Assembly: GCA_015068605.1 (NCBI GenBank)
Contig: SVKF01000009.1
Location: 1-64,000, forward strand
Direction of reading: 5' to 3'
DNA length: 64,000 nt
Source of the DNA: Oscillospiraceae bacterium
Lineage (GTDB): Bacteria > Bacillota > Clostridia > Monoglobales > Monoglobaceae
Position numbers and translations under genes: made by a program. The notes under the pieces were generated by a model. That model saw only the letters and a list, made by a program, of their open reading frames with translations. It did not search any database and had not been told where the DNA came from. Below are positions 32,649 to 42,165 of this stretch, piece by piece (positions within the stretch are counted from its first letter, which is position 1; every line of letters begins with the position of its first letter).

Positions 32649-34508
32649 ATGGGATGTTTTCAGTATCTTTGGCTATATGTCTGGAATAACTGGATAAAAA
32701 ATAGCGTTGTTTACAGAATTTTGTGCGGAATATATAATTTTTTCTCAACAAAATGGCAGGAATCTAAAATAACAAACTGGTTCAGAACCGTGGACGCTGA
32801 TCCCAAAAGTGAAATAGGTTTCGGGAAAATTTTTGGGGCGATTTTCGGTTGGCTTGACCGTTTGAGGGCTAAAAATGAGTTTTTCACAAGGCTTAACGAA
32901 AAAACGGGAATAGTTGCGGTTTGCAAGTATCTTTTACACAATTTTCTTGCTCTTAACATCAGGTTTATCAGTATTTTGTTCGGAACCGGATTGGGGATAT
33001 ATACAATTCTCAATGCAATATCGGGTGGAGGATTTAATACATTAACAGCGGTTTTGACAGTAGTTTTTTCCATGCTGGCTTTTTTGAATATAAATGTAAC
33101 GGATTATATTAAAGATACATGGATTTCAAAGCTTGCGGAGTTATTCCTCGGAACTGAAATGAACTATAAATTTTATTATATGACAAAATGCAGTAAATCA
33201 AGAATGAGGTATTACTGTGCCGTATTTTTCGGAATATTAATGGGTGTTTTGTCAGTATATGTTCATCCTATTATAGGAATCGGTGTTGTTTTTGGAGTTT
33301 TGTTTGTTTCTGCGGTAATATATAAGGTGGAGCTGGGCGTTTTCATAACGGCATTTTTAGCTCCGTTTGTTCCCACAATGATATTGGCAGGGCTTGTTGG
33401 CTTGTGTGCCGTTTCTCTTATAATTAAAGGTGTGACCGCAAGAAAATTCAAATGGAATTTCGGGATTGTCGGTATGTTTATAATGCTGATGATTTTAATG
33501 TATCTCGTTGCGGCTTGCTTCTCGTTTGCAAGGGTGAAGAGCTTGCAAATATGGGTGGTTTACACGGCAATGATGACATTTTTCTTTGTTATCATTAACA
33601 CCGTCAGAACAAAGAAACAGTTTATGGATTTGTGCAGAGTGTTCGTATTGTCGGGCTTATGTGTGTGCATATACGGGATTTATCAGTATATTTTCAAACC
33701 GGGCGGAGCGGAAGCCTGGCTTGATGATGATATGTTCTCCGATATAACAATGCGTATTTATTCGACTCTTGAAAATCCGAATGTGTTGGGAGAATATCTT
33801 GTTCTTGTTATTCCTGTTTGTATCGGACTTGTGTGGACTGCTGAAAAGCTTTGGTCAAAACTGTTTTATTTGGGTATTGCCGGAGTTATGTGTGCGGTTT
33901 TAATTCTTACCTATTCAAGAGGTTGCTGGATTGCCCTTGGGGTTGCGGCAATGATATATGTGACATTTGTGTGCGGAAAGCTTTGGGGATTTGCATTGCT
34001 TATTTTACCGCTCATTCCCATAGTTGTTCCTGAAACAGTTTTAAACAGAGTGACGAGTATAGGTGATATGGGAGACAGTTCAACATCCTACAGAGTTTTC
34101 ATCTGGATGGGAACATTGCTTATGCTCAAGGATTTCTGGCTTTTTGGAATAGGAATGGGAGAAGAAGCTTTCAACAGCGTTTATCCGTTTTATGCATATA
34201 GCGCAGTTGTTTCCCCTCATTCGCATAATCTGTTTCTTCAGGTTTGGGTTGAAACGGGGATAAGCGGAATTGTAACATTTCTCGGTATTCTTATTTTATG
34301 GTATAAGCAAATGTGCTTTGGACATAACAGAACGAAGGATAAAACAATGAAAACGATTATGGTCGCCATTGCGGCAGGCGTTTTCGGATTTTTAATTCAG
34401 GGAATGTTTGATAATTGTTTTTATAATTACAGAGTTACAATGGTATTCTGGTTTGTTTTGGGACTTGGAATTTCCGCAGTTAATATTGCAAAGGAGGAGC
34501 AGAATTGA
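32649..34508 (+). CDS. O-antigen ligase-like polymerase (Wzy/WaaL family)
   Basis: 619 residues. After a 90-residue cytosolic N-terminal part, about 11-12 membrane helices follow, with the family pattern near residues 380-520: STLENPNVLGEYLVLVIP, LILTYSRGCWIALG, GDSSTSYRVFIW and the ligase-type PHSHNLFLQVWVETG. Such proteins join lipid-linked oligosaccharides into polymers or attach them to a wall or lipid acceptor outside the membrane. The gene begins one base after murJ with AGGAGG inside that gene, and overlaps the next start. The long N-terminal extension (charged, with ADPKSEIG) is unusual. Confidence 0.85.
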   Translation: MGCFQYLWLYVWNNWIKNSVVYRILCGIYNFFSTKWQESKITNWFRTVDADPKSEIGFGKIFGAIFGWLDRLRAKNEFFTRLNEKTGIVAVCKYLLHNFLALNIRFISILFGTGLGIYTILNAISGGGFNTLTAVLTVVFSMLAFLNINVTDYIKDTWISKLAELFLGTEMNYKFYYMTKCSKSRMRYYCAVFFGILMGVLSVYVHPIIGIGVVFGVLFVSAVIYKVELGVFITAFLAPFVPTMILAGLVGLCAVSLIIKGVTARKFKWNFGIVGMFIMLMILMYLVAACFSFARVKSLQIWVVYTAMMTFFFVIINTVRTKKQFMDLCRVFVLSGLCVCIYGIYQYIFKPGGAEAWLDDDMFSDITMRIYSTLENPNVLGEYLVLVIPVCIGLVWTAEKLWSKLFYLGIAGVMCAVLILTYSRGCWIALGVAAMIYVTFVCGKLWGFALLILPLIPIVVPETVLNRVTSIGDMGDSSTSYRVFIWMGTLLMLKDFWLFGIGMGEEAFNSVYPFYAYSAVVSPHSHNLFLQVWVETGISGIVTFLGILILWYKQMCFGHNRTKDKTMKTIMVAIAAGVFGFLIQGMFDNCFYNYRVTMVFWFVLGLGISAVNIAKEEQN

Positions 34509-35632
34509 TAAAGGTTTTGCATATACTCACCGATACGAATATAGGCGGAGCAGGGACTTTACTTGTTAATTATCTGAAAAATTTTGACAGAGAAAAATTT
34601 TTAATAAAGGTTATTCTGCCAAAAGGAAGCTTGATGAAGCCGAGAGTTGAGGCGCTTGGATATGAGGTTATTGAAACTAACAATCTGGCAGATAAGTCAA
34701 TGGATATAAAGGGAATTTTCGAGTTAATGAAAATTTTTAAAAAGGAAAAGCCGGACATAGTTCACACTCATTCCTCAATGAGCGGTAAGATAGCGGCATT
34801 TTTAAAGAGGGTTAAGTCCAGAATTTACACAAGACATTGTGCCTATGACCCACCAAAGCTCTTAACGACTTTTCCGGGCAAACAGATAAACGGATTTGTG
34901 AATAACACCCTTTCGACGCACATTGTTGCTGTTGCGAATGCGGCAAAAGATAATCTTACGGATACCGGTGTTAATGAAAAGAAAATAACGGTTATTATCA
35001 ACGGGGTTGAGCCTCTTGCCTTTGCGACAGAGGAAGAAAAGGCGGGAACACGAAAAAAATACGGAATAGAAAAAGACGATATTGTTTTTGGAATTGTAGC
35101 AAGACTTGAAGCGGTTAAGGGACATAAATATTATATCGAAGCAGCGTCGGAGATTGTCAAAGAAAACGAAAAAGCTAAATTCTTGATAATCGGAACGGGT
35201 AGCGAGGAGGAAAATCTTAAACAGCAAGCTAAAGAGCTTGGGATTGAAGATAATGTTATATTCACGGGCTTCATAACAGATGTGGCTGCGGTTATTAACA
35301 TCATGGATATAAATGTCAACTGCTCTTACGGGACAGAAACCTCATCTCTTGCTCTATCCGAAGGAATGAGCCTTAAAAAACCGGCAATTGCCAGTATCTA
35401 TGGCGGAAATCCTTATATGGTGACTCATGGCGAAAACGGGCTGCTTTGCGAAAAGCAAAATTCAAAAGCCTTGTATGAAGCTATGAAGCTCCTTATGGAC
35501 AATGAGAAAATGCGAGAGGAAATGTCGGAAACGGCATTTGAACACTATAAAAATAAATTCACGGCAGAAAAAATGACAAAACAGCTCGAAAAAATATATG
35601 AGGCGGAAATGTTGAAAAGGAAAGGAAAATAA
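34505..35632 (+). CDS. glycosyltransferase, GT4-like
   Basis: 375 residues, start TTG at 34505 overlapping the preceding stop (TTGA), with AAGGAGGAGC upstream. GT-B fold: N-terminal Rossmann half begins HILTDTNIGGAGTLL, and DIVHTHSSMSGKI is near 85; the C-terminal nucleotide-sugar-binding half holds FGIVARLEAVKGHKYYIEA and NCSYGTETSSLALSEGMSLKK, the glutamate pair typical of the GT4 family. It adds a sugar to a lipid-linked or protein acceptor on the inner membrane face. Translational coupling to the polymerase gene places it in the same polysaccharide pathway. Confidence 0.9.
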   Translation: MIKVLHILTDTNIGGAGTLLVNYLKNFDREKFLIKVILPKGSLMKPRVEALGYEVIETNNLADKSMDIKGIFELMKIFKKEKPDIVHTHSSMSGKIAAFLKRVKSRIYTRHCAYDPPKLLTTFPGKQINGFVNNTLSTHIVAVANAAKDNLTDTGVNEKKITVIINGVEPLAFATEEEKAGTRKKYGIEKDDIVFGIVARLEAVKGHKYYIEAASEIVKENEKAKFLIIGTGSEEENLKQQAKELGIEDNVIFTGFITDVAAVINIMDINVNCSYGTETSSLALSEGMSLKKPAIASIYGGNPYMVTHGENGLLCEKQNSKALYEAMKLLMDNEKMREEMSETAFEHYKNKFTAEKMTKQLEKIYEAEMLKRKGK

Positions 35633-35634
35633 AG

Positions 35635-36129
35635 ATGAAAAAAATAAGGTTTAACATTATTGATTTTCTGATAATTCTTGCGGTTATTCTGGTTTCGGTT
35701 GCGGGAGTTTATATTCTCGGAAGCAAGTCAGAAACGGTTGTAAATACTCAAAAGACGAAGGCGCTTGTGATGATTGAGCTTAAGAATGTTGATGAAAGCA
35801 CAAAAGCGGACTATGAGGAAAAGGCAAAAATCGGAAGCCTTGCCAATATTGGGATACGGGAAAAAACAGTTGGTGAGCTGAAAAAAATTGACATAACAGA
35901 AGCAACTAAAGAATGCTTTGACCTCAAAAATGAAGAAATAAAGCTTGCAAAGGTTGAGGGCAGATATGATATAAAGTTTGTTTTCGAGGTGGAGCTTGAC
36001 GAGACAGACAAGGATTTCCTCATAGGAACGGATAAAATTAAAATCGGAAAAGAACTCGGTTTTGGAGCAAAGGGTTATAGCGGATATGGCATTGTTATAG
36101 GAATTGAAAAAGTCGGAGGTGAAAAATAA
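35635..36129 (+). CDS. DUF4330 family membrane-anchored protein, copy 1
   Basis: 164 residues: a short cytosolic lead, one membrane helix (about residues 9-28, IIDFLIILAVILVSVAGVYI), then a soluble outward domain of beta/alpha mix ending GKELGFGAKGYSGYGIV. The layout fits DUF4330, a family of unknown role. The gene starts 3 bp after the glycosyltransferase and overlaps the second copy by one base. Its location between a polymerase/glycosyltransferase and a SpoVB flippase suggests help in assembly or chain control of the polysaccharide. Confidence 0.65.
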   Translation: MKKIRFNIIDFLIILAVILVSVAGVYILGSKSETVVNTQKTKALVMIELKNVDESTKADYEEKAKIGSLANIGIREKTVGELKKIDITEATKECFDLKNEEIKLAKVEGRYDIKFVFEVELDETDKDFLIGTDKIKIGKELGFGAKGYSGYGIVIGIEKVGGEK

Positions 36130-36614
36130 TGCTGAAAAACGGTAAATTATTTGGAAAAGTAAGTATTATTGATATTCTGGTTTTTTTAATAATTGTTGTC
36201 GCAGCGGTTGCGGTTTATTTCAGAATTTCCGCAACTCCGCAGAACGTTCAGGTTAAAACAGAAAAATTTTCATATCTTGTCAGAATTGATTCGGTAAGAA
36301 TATACACGGTCGACGGGCTTAAAGCGCTGGGTCCGATTTATGACAAAGAAACCAAAGAGGATTTAGGCAAAATAGTTGAGGTGGTTTCTGTTGAACCAAT
36401 GAAAGAAGCGACAATTAATTTAAAGGGCGAAACTGTGAATGCAGACAGTCCGGAAAAATATTCTGTTGTTATTCGTATTGAAACTGACGGTAATATAGGA
36501 GATAACGGGTATTACACCTCTTCGAACAGAATGATTGGTGTTGGCGGAGATTTGAGCATTGAGAGTAAGTATGTCAGCACAGGCGGAAGAATTATTAAAA
36601 TAGAAGAAAAGTAA
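36129..36614 (+). CDS. DUF4330 family membrane-anchored protein, copy 2
   Basis: 161 residues. N-terminal helix at residues 14-31 (IIDILVFLIIVVAAVAVYF), then an exported domain with strands SYLVRIDSVRIYTVDGL and KYSVVIRIETDG. It shares with copy 1 the order of helix, strand core and C-terminal GVGGDLSIE/YGI element, but the sequences have diverged well, so the duplication is old. ATG overlaps the stop of copy 1 (TAATG), so the two are translated together. Confidence 0.65.
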   Translation: MLKNGKLFGKVSIIDILVFLIIVVAAVAVYFRISATPQNVQVKTEKFSYLVRIDSVRIYTVDGLKALGPIYDKETKEDLGKIVEVVSVEPMKEATINLKGETVNADSPEKYSVVIRIETDGNIGDNGYYTSSNRMIGVGGDLSIESKYVSTGGRIIKIEEK

Positions 36615-36686
36615 TTTTCGGTCTTTTTTTCGGTAGAATGACAGTATAAATAGTTAAGAGGAAAATTTGCGAGGAGTTGAAGGACT

Positions 36687-38411
36687 TTGAAAAATAACGG
36701 ACAGACCTTTATGAAAGGGGCTCTTATTTTAGCTGTTGCCAATTTTATAGTTAAAATTATCGGAGCGGTGTTCAAAATCCCCCTTTATGAGCTTATCGGT
36801 AAAGAAGGTAGCGGCTTGTTTAATGTCGCATATCAGATATACACATTTATGTTCATAATTGCAACGGCAGGCTTTCCCACGGCTGTTTCCAAAATGGTTG
36901 CGGAAAGTATGGCAAGAGGGAATGAGAGAGAGTCAAGGAAGATTCTTGAGTCTGCCTCAATTTTGCTGGGAACTATCGGTATAATAGGCTCTTTGCTTCT
37001 TTTTGTCTTTGCGGATGAACTGGCAGGCTTTTTGGGGAATCGTGATGCGGCGTTCTGCATAAAAATAATTTCCCCGACAATCCTTTTCACCTCCTTGGTT
37101 TCTGCGTACAGAGGTTATTTCCAGGGGAGGCAGAATATGTATCCAACGGCATCGTCAGAGGTTATCGAGGCGGTGTCTAAGCTTGCGGTGGGTATTATTT
37201 TTGCAACATTCTTTATGAATATGACTGTTGACAAAAATCTTGACAAAATGGTGGATTTCGGAAAAGGTCTGGTGAAATCAACTTCCGACAAAACCATTCT
37301 TGCGTCATCGGGAGCAATTCTTGGTGTAAGCTTCGGTGCAATTATGTCGCTTATACTGATGATAATAATTTACGGTGCGGGAAAAAGAAAACGTAAAATC
37401 GAAGTTATTGACACGGAGACAAGAACAAGGCGGAAAATCTTAAAAGAGCTTATAAGTATAGCGATTCCCATAACAATCGGGGCGGCGGTATCAAGTCTTA
37501 CAAGTCTTGTGGATTTGGCAACGGTTATGAACAGACTTGTGGTAAACCCTGCTGTTTTCGATAAGTATGATTATCTTTTTGCAAAGGGAACGGAATTTTT
37601 CAGACAGGCAAGTGAGCTTGGCTGGGATTCGGCACAGCTTCTTGAAAAAAAGGCAAATACTCTTTACGGGATGTACACAGGTCAGGCGCAAACTATGTTT
37701 AATCTGCCGCTTACAATAATTGTTGCACTCAGTATGAGTGCTGTTCCTGCCATTTCTTCGGCGATAGCAGGAAAAAATGAACTTGAGGCAAAAAGCTTGA
37801 CTCAAAGTCTTATAAAGATAACCGTTCTTTTTGCCATGCCTTGTGTTGTTGGTCTTGCGACTCTTTCCGAAGGAATTTTAGGGCTTTTATACAGCGACGC
37901 TGATGCTTTTATGCTCCTTGAAAAACTGGCGATTGCGATTATTTTTGTTTCGGTTGTCCAAGTTACCAATGCGGTCCTTCAGGCATATGGCAAGGTATAT
38001 TATCCGGTTTTCAGTATGATTGCCGGTGGGGTTGCGAAGGTTGTTATGAACTATACATTTATTCCCATAATAGGAATTGACGGCGCACCTATTGCGACCA
38101 TTGTATGTTATGCGATAATTGCGGTTATAAATATAATATGTATTGTTAAAGTAGTTAAAATTAAATTTAATATAATGGAGCTTGTTATAAAACCTCTGTT
38201 CTCGGCTCTTCTGATGGGCGGTGCTCTTGTTGGGCTTAAGCTCTATCTCGGAAGCGGAACGATTGCGACTGTTGCGGCAATAGGAATCGGAGCGGCTTTG
38301 TATATTATATCTGCATTTGCGGTAAAAACTATAGGCAGAGAAGATGTTCTCATTTTGCCAAAAGGTGAAAAATTGGCATCTGTGCTTGAAAAATTTAAGC
38401 TTATAAAATAA
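36687..38411 (+). CDS. spoVB: SpoVB-type polysaccharide/lipid flippase (MOP superfamily)
   Basis: 574 residues beginning at a TTG (36687) placed by GAGGAG and AAGGA sites. About 14 membrane helices. The N-terminal FMKGALILAVANFIVKIIG and VFKIPLYELIGKEGSGLF and the later SAYRGYFQGRQNMYPTASSEV match the YtgP/SpoVB branch of the MOP flippases. SpoVB is needed for spore cortex in Bacillus, while other members export wall precursors. The order spoVB-mazG-yabO/rqcP is the conserved Firmicute order, which supports the name; but position at the end of a polysaccharide operon leaves the substrate open. Confidence 0.85.
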   Translation: MKNNGQTFMKGALILAVANFIVKIIGAVFKIPLYELIGKEGSGLFNVAYQIYTFMFIIATAGFPTAVSKMVAESMARGNERESRKILESASILLGTIGIIGSLLLFVFADELAGFLGNRDAAFCIKIISPTILFTSLVSAYRGYFQGRQNMYPTASSEVIEAVSKLAVGIIFATFFMNMTVDKNLDKMVDFGKGLVKSTSDKTILASSGAILGVSFGAIMSLILMIIIYGAGKRKRKIEVIDTETRTRRKILKELISIAIPITIGAAVSSLTSLVDLATVMNRLVVNPAVFDKYDYLFAKGTEFFRQASELGWDSAQLLEKKANTLYGMYTGQAQTMFNLPLTIIVALSMSAVPAISSAIAGKNELEAKSLTQSLIKITVLFAMPCVVGLATLSEGILGLLYSDADAFMLLEKLAIAIIFVSVVQVTNAVLQAYGKVYYPVFSMIAGGVAKVVMNYTFIPIIGIDGAPIATIVCYAIIAVINIICIVKVVKIKFNIMELVIKPLFSALLMGGALVGLKLYLGSGTIATVAAIGIGAALYIISAFAVKTIGREDVLILPKGEKLASVLEKFKLIK

Positions 38412-38424
38412 TAAAGGAGAATTT

Positions 38425-39135
38425 ATGAGTAAAAAGTATAATTTTAATGACCTTCTTGAAATAATGGAAAAGCTTCGCGGTGAAAATGGCTGTCCGTGGG
38501 ATATAGAACAAACTCACGAGAGTATAAAGAGAAGCATAATGGAGGAAGGTTATGAACTGATCGAGGCGATTGATAGCGGTGACGGAGAAAAAATGGCTGA
38601 CGAAAGCGGCGATTTGCTTCTTCAGGTGGTTTTCCACGCCCAGATTGGAAAAGAAAACGGTGAATATGATATAGATGATGTGACCGATGCAATATGCAAA
38701 AAGCTTATTCACAGGCATCCTCATGTTTTTGGCGATAAAAACATTGAAACCGCAGATGAGGTCCTGAATGCTTGGGATGACATTAAAAGGAAGGACAGGG
38801 AGCAGAAATCCGTAACTGAGGAGCTTAAAGGAATTTCTAAATATCTTCCGTCCTTGACCCGTGCTGAAAAAATTCAGAATAAGGCAATTAAAAACGGGTA
38901 TTATATCGGAGATACTAAAGGTATTATTGATTCCGTGGCAAATAAGCTTAAACTTATTGATGAGAATATTGATAAGGTTTCTGCGGAAAAATATATAGGA
39001 CAAGTTCTTTTTAATATCGTTTCTTTTGCAAGAAATGCGGGGATTGACGCTGAAGTTGCACTCAATCGTGCGATTAGTGGTTTTATAAATGAATACGAAA
39101 AATTTGAAAGTGAGTCAAAAGAAAATGAGGCTTGA
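38425..39135 (+). CDS. mazG: nucleoside triphosphate pyrophosphohydrolase MazG
   Basis: 236 residues. MazG hydrolyses NTPs or dNTPs to monophosphate and pyrophosphate, cleaning the pool of damaged nucleotides. The first MazG helix bundle holds GCPWDIEQTHESIK, EEGYELIEAID and the metal site ESGDLLLQVVFHAQIG; the second half (about 120-235) is the typical duplicate, lacking the EExxE residues. Length is close to the E. coli enzyme (263). AAGGAG lies before the ATG; the 3' end overlaps rqcP by 11 bp. Confidence 0.92.
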   Translation: MSKKYNFNDLLEIMEKLRGENGCPWDIEQTHESIKRSIMEEGYELIEAIDSGDGEKMADESGDLLLQVVFHAQIGKENGEYDIDDVTDAICKKLIHRHPHVFGDKNIETADEVLNAWDDIKRKDREQKSVTEELKGISKYLPSLTRAEKIQNKAIKNGYYIGDTKGIIDSVANKLKLIDENIDKVSAEKYIGQVLFNIVSFARNAGIDAEVALNRAISGFINEYEKFESESKENEA

Positions 39136-39367
39136 TAAATATTTGAAAGTGACAAGAATTATAAAAAGAAGAACTGTTGCCAATGAGGCTTGTGACGGAG
39201 GCAGAGTCAGTGTCAACGGCAGAACGGTTAAGGCTTCTTATGATGTTAAAATAGGCGATATAATCGAGGTTGCCTTTGGAACGAAGGCGTTTCGGATAAA
39301 GGTAACTGATATAAAAGAGACAACACTGAAAAGCGATGCGCAAACTTTATATGAAGTTATTGAATAA
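39125..39367 (+). CDS. rqcP: S4-domain ribosome quality control factor RqcP (YabO)
   Basis: 80 residues from the ATG at 39125, where the S4 domain begins directly (MRLDKYLKVTRIIKRRT); a longer in-frame start at 39089 lies inside mazG and adds unrelated residues. The S4 RNA-binding motif continues ANEACDGGRVSVNGRTVKAS. RqcP (YabO/YlmH-like) stabilises the P-site tRNA on 50S ribosomes during alanine tailing with RqcH. The mazG overlap and conserved gene order support the name rather than the heat-shock protein Hsp15. Confidence 0.85.
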   Translation: MRLDKYLKVTRIIKRRTVANEACDGGRVSVNGRTVKASYDVKIGDIIEVAFGTKAFRIKVTDIKETTLKSDAQTLYEVIE

Positions 39368-39382
39368 AATTTAAAATAATAC

Positions 39383-39411
39383 TTGACATATTGATTAATT
39401 TTTATTAAAAT
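39383..39411 (+). promoter_or_regulatory. promoter of rny
   Basis: TTGACA (39383-39388), 17-bp spacer, TAAAAT (39406-39411). The leader to the rny start is about 110 nt. Confidence 0.75.
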
Positions 39412-39523
39412 TAATATGTATGGTTAAAATATTTGTGTAACCTTTTAACAAATATGTATTTTCTTTAATAGTGTAGTTTTAAGATATACTGTATGATTAC
39501 AGAATAAAATTTATGAACAGGAG

Positions 39524-41098
39524 GTGCTTATCATAAATATTACGGTTGCGATTATTGCAGGGATATTACTTGCGGTTATAGCAGGTGTTCTTGCTTTTAA
39601 ATATGGTTATTCATATCGAATAAAAGTTGCAGAAATGAAAATAGGCAGTGCCGAAGAAGAAGCAAAAAGAGTTATCGAATCGGCAAAAAAAGATGCGGCG
39701 AAAGCTGCGGAAAACGCTAAAAAAGAAAAATTGCTTGAAGCAAAAGAGGAAATACATAAAGGACGTACGGAACTTGACAGAGAAATCAAGGAGAGACGTA
39801 ACGAGATTCAGAGACAGGAAAGAAGAATTCAGCAAAAGGAAGACACAATAGACAAAAAAGCACAGAATCTTGAGGAAAAGGAAGAAGTTCTTCAGCAGAA
39901 AATTGCTAAGCTTGAAGAAACCCGGCTTGAAATTGAGCAGGTTAAAAAGCTTCAGATGAGTCAGCTTGAAAAGGTGGCAGAGCTTTCGGCAGAGGAAGCG
40001 AAAAAACTCATCATGGCACAGGTTGAAAGTGATTCCCGTCATGAGGCGGCTATGCTTGTCAAGGTTATCGAAGACCAGGCAAAGGAAGAGGCTGAAACCA
40101 AGGCGAGAAATATTATAACAGGTGCGATTCAGCGCTGTGCGGCTGACCATGTTGCAGAAACAACCGTTTCTGTGGTTAATCTTCCCAATGATGAAATGAA
40201 GGGGAGAATTATCGGTAGAGAGGGTAGAAATATCAGAACTATCGAAACTCTTACAGGTATTGACCTTATTATTGATGATACTCCGGAGGCGGTTATCCTT
40301 TCCGGTTTTGACCCTGTAAGACGAGAAATTGCAAGGCTTTCTCTTGAAAAGCTTATAACTGACGGAAGAATTCACCCGGGTCGAATTGAAGAAACGGTTG
40401 AAAAGTCCCGTAAGGAAGTTGAACAGATTATCAAGCAGGAGGGTGAACAGGCTACGTTTGACACAGGTGTTCATGGTCTCCATCCTGAGCTTATCCGTCT
40501 TATCGGTAAGCTTCGCTACAGAACAAGCTATGGCCAGAATGTTTTAAAGCACTCCATTGAGGTTTCTCACCTTGCAGGGCTTATGGCGGCGGAGCTTGGT
40601 GCGGATGTTGCTCTTGCTAAAAGAGCAGGTCTCCTTCATGATATCGGTAAGGCGATTGACCACGATGTTGAGGGCTCTCATGTAACAATCGGTGCGGATG
40701 TTGCTAAAAAGTTCAAGGAAAACGAGAGAGTTGTTCATGCGATTATGGCGCATCACGGCGATGTTGAGCCTAACTCAATAGAAGCTTGTCTTATCCAGGC
40801 GGCAGATGCTATTTCTGCGGCAAGACCGGCGGCAAGACGCGAAAATCTTGAATCATACATCAAGCGTCTTGAAAATCTTGAAGGTATTGCAAACTCCTTT
40901 GACGGTGTTGACCGTTCTTATGCAATCCAGGCGGGAAGAGAAATCAGAATTGTTGTTAAGCCTGAAAAGGTTAAGGATAATGAGACCATTCTTCTTGCAA
41001 AGGATATTGTTAAGAAAATCGAGGCTGAAATGGAATATCCGGGTCAGATTAAGGTTAATGTTATCAGAGAAACAAGGGCAGTTGATTACGCAAAATAA
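39524..41098 (+). CDS. rny: ribonuclease Y
   Basis: About 520 residues: N-terminal membrane anchor, long coiled coil (about 35-190), KH domain with [19 protein letters not shown] near 225, and HD phosphohydrolase domain with [13 protein letters not shown] and [17 protein letters not shown]. It is the main endonuclease starting mRNA decay in Firmicutes, bound to the inner membrane. The start is uncertain: the GTG at 39524 lies inside the AGGAGGTG ribosome site (39519-39526), so it cannot be used efficiently. The codons at proper distance are ATC (39530) and ATA (39533), both in frame; see findings. No in-frame ATG lies nearby upstream. Confidence 0.93.
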   Translation: MLIINITVAIIAGILLAVIAGVLAFKYGYSYRIKVAEMKIGSAEEEAKRVIESAKKDAAKAAENAKKEKLLEAKEEIHKGRTELDREIKERRNEIQRQERRIQQKEDTIDKKAQNLEEKEEVLQQKIAKLEETRLEIEQVKKLQMSQLEKVAELSAEEAKKLIMAQVESDSRHEAAMLVKVIEDQAKEEAETKARNIITGAIQRCAADHVAETTVSVVNLPNDEMKGRIIGREGRNIRTIETLTGIDLIIDDTPEAVILSGFDPVRREIARLSLEKLITDGRIHPGRIEETVEKSRKEVEQIIKQEGEQATFDTGVHGLHPELIRLIGKLRYRTSYGQNVLKHSIEVSHLAGLMAAELGADVALAKRAGLLHDIGKAIDHDVEGSHVTIGADVAKKFKENERVVHAIMAHHGDVEPNSIEACLIQAADAISAARPAARRENLESYIKRLENLEGIANSFDGVDRSYAIQAGREIRIVVKPEKVKDNETILLAKDIVKKIEAEMEYPGQIKVNVIRETRAVDYAK

Positions 41099-41106
41099 GA
41101 AATTTT

Positions 41107-41132
41107 ACCGCAAGGCGTGCCTTGCGGTTTTT
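41107..41132 (+). terminator. terminator of rny
   Basis: ACCGCAAGG (41107-41115) pairs with CCTTGCGGT (41120-41128), then TTTTT. Confidence 0.88.
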
Positions 41133-41145
41133 CTACGGAGCTTTT

Positions 41146-41895
41146 ATGAAAATTACGAATTTTTTATTGGATTTTATATTTCCGACAAAATGTGTATTCT
41201 GTAAGGAAATCACTCCTCACGGAAAAGGTGAATATATATGCGGAAGCTGTGCTGAAAAGATAGTTCTTTGCGAAAATGAAATTTGCTGTGTTGTTTGCGG
41301 TAAGCCTCAGGTGAGTGTAGGCGAGAGAGGAATGTGTTATTCTTGTTTGAGTAAGACGCACAGGAGTTATATGAGGACCGTTTCTGTGGTTAAATATGAT
41401 GAGTTGACATCAGCCGGAGTTCGCTGGTTTAAAGATGGCTACAGCGAAATCACAGGTATGGTTATGGCGAAAGCTATGGCTGAAAGAGTGAAAATACAGT
41501 ATGCAGGGGTTAATTTTGATGCCATTGTCGGTGTTGCGCCTAATAATTCCCGAAATTTGAAACGAGGTTATGACCCCGTTTCGGTTTTGTGCAAGAAATT
41601 ATCAAAATATCTTGGTATCCCCTATGAACGAGGTGCTTTGATTAAAGATAAGTCCACGCCCAAGCAAAGCAGTTTGGATTATGAACACAGAATAAAAAAT
41701 CTGATTGGCGCAATAAAAATTTCCAATAAAGCTGATATTAACGGAAAGAAAATTCTGTTGGTTGACGATGTTATGACAACGGGAGCAACTATTGAGGAAT
41801 GTTCCTATGTTTTAAAACGGGCAGGCGCAAAAATGGTCTGTGCCGTAACTTATGCAACAACAATAAAAGAACCCAAAACCTATAAAAATAAATAA
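41146..41895 (+). CDS. comF: ComF family phosphoribosyltransferase-like protein
   Basis: 249 residues from the ATG at 41146 (ACGGAGC upstream), just after the rny terminator. The N-terminal zinc finger has cysteine pairs (KCVFCKE, YICGSCAEK) and a second set in CCVVCGK and MCYSC. The C-terminal half is a PRTase fold with ILLVDDVMTTGATIEEC. In Bacillus and Haemophilus ComF is needed for DNA uptake during transformation; in most bacteria its role is unclear. The product binds DNA helicases in some species. A full-length member of the family (about 230-250). Confidence 0.87.
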   Translation: MKITNFLLDFIFPTKCVFCKEITPHGKGEYICGSCAEKIVLCENEICCVVCGKPQVSVGERGMCYSCLSKTHRSYMRTVSVVKYDELTSAGVRWFKDGYSEITGMVMAKAMAERVKIQYAGVNFDAIVGVAPNNSRNLKRGYDPVSVLCKKLSKYLGIPYERGALIKDKSTPKQSSLDYEHRIKNLIGAIKISNKADINGKKILLVDDVMTTGATIEECSYVLKRAGAKMVCAVTYATTIKEPKTYKNK

Positions 41896-41922
41896 GGCTG
41901 AACGAATTGTTCAACCTTATTT
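41890..41922 (+). terminator. weak terminator after comF
   Basis: AAATAAGGCTGAAC (41890-41903) pairs with GTTCAACCTTATTT (41909-41922), one G-U, no T-run beyond; overlapping the stop codon of comF. Confidence 0.55.
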
Positions 41923-41948
41923 ATGGTAAACTAATATTGGTGATAAAA

Positions 41949-42149
41949 ATGGAAATAAGTTTTGGAGAAAAAATTAAAAATTTGCGAGAAGAATTAGATA
42001 TAAACCAAACGGAGCTGGGAAAAGAAGTTCAGATGACACAAAGAAAAATATCGTATATTGAATGCAATAAGTGCGAACCAAGTATTGATGATATTCGGGC
42101 TTTTTGCAAGTTTTTTAATGTATCGGCTGATTATCTGCTGGGTATATAA
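41949..42149 (+). CDS. small XRE-family transcriptional regulator
   Basis: 66 residues from the ATG at 41949; a start at 41907 is in frame but lies inside the comF hairpin. A single Cro/CI helix-turn-helix makes up the whole protein (IKNLREELDINQTELGKEV, then ISYIECNKCEPSIDDIRAF), ending in the typical NVSADYLLGI. No operator could be picked out with confidence. Such short stand-alone XRE proteins often regulate neighbouring genes or themselves. Confidence 0.82.
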   Translation: MEISFGEKIKNLREELDINQTELGKEVQMTQRKISYIECNKCEPSIDDIRAFCKFFNVSADYLLGI

Positions 42150-42165
42150 AATATGAGAGTACCTG

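Noticed and set aside
39611-40483. 290-codon minus-strand frame opposite rny
   Set aside because: It is the complement of the lysine/glutamate-rich coiled coil of RNase Y; phenylalanine- and serine-rich and without a ribosome site.
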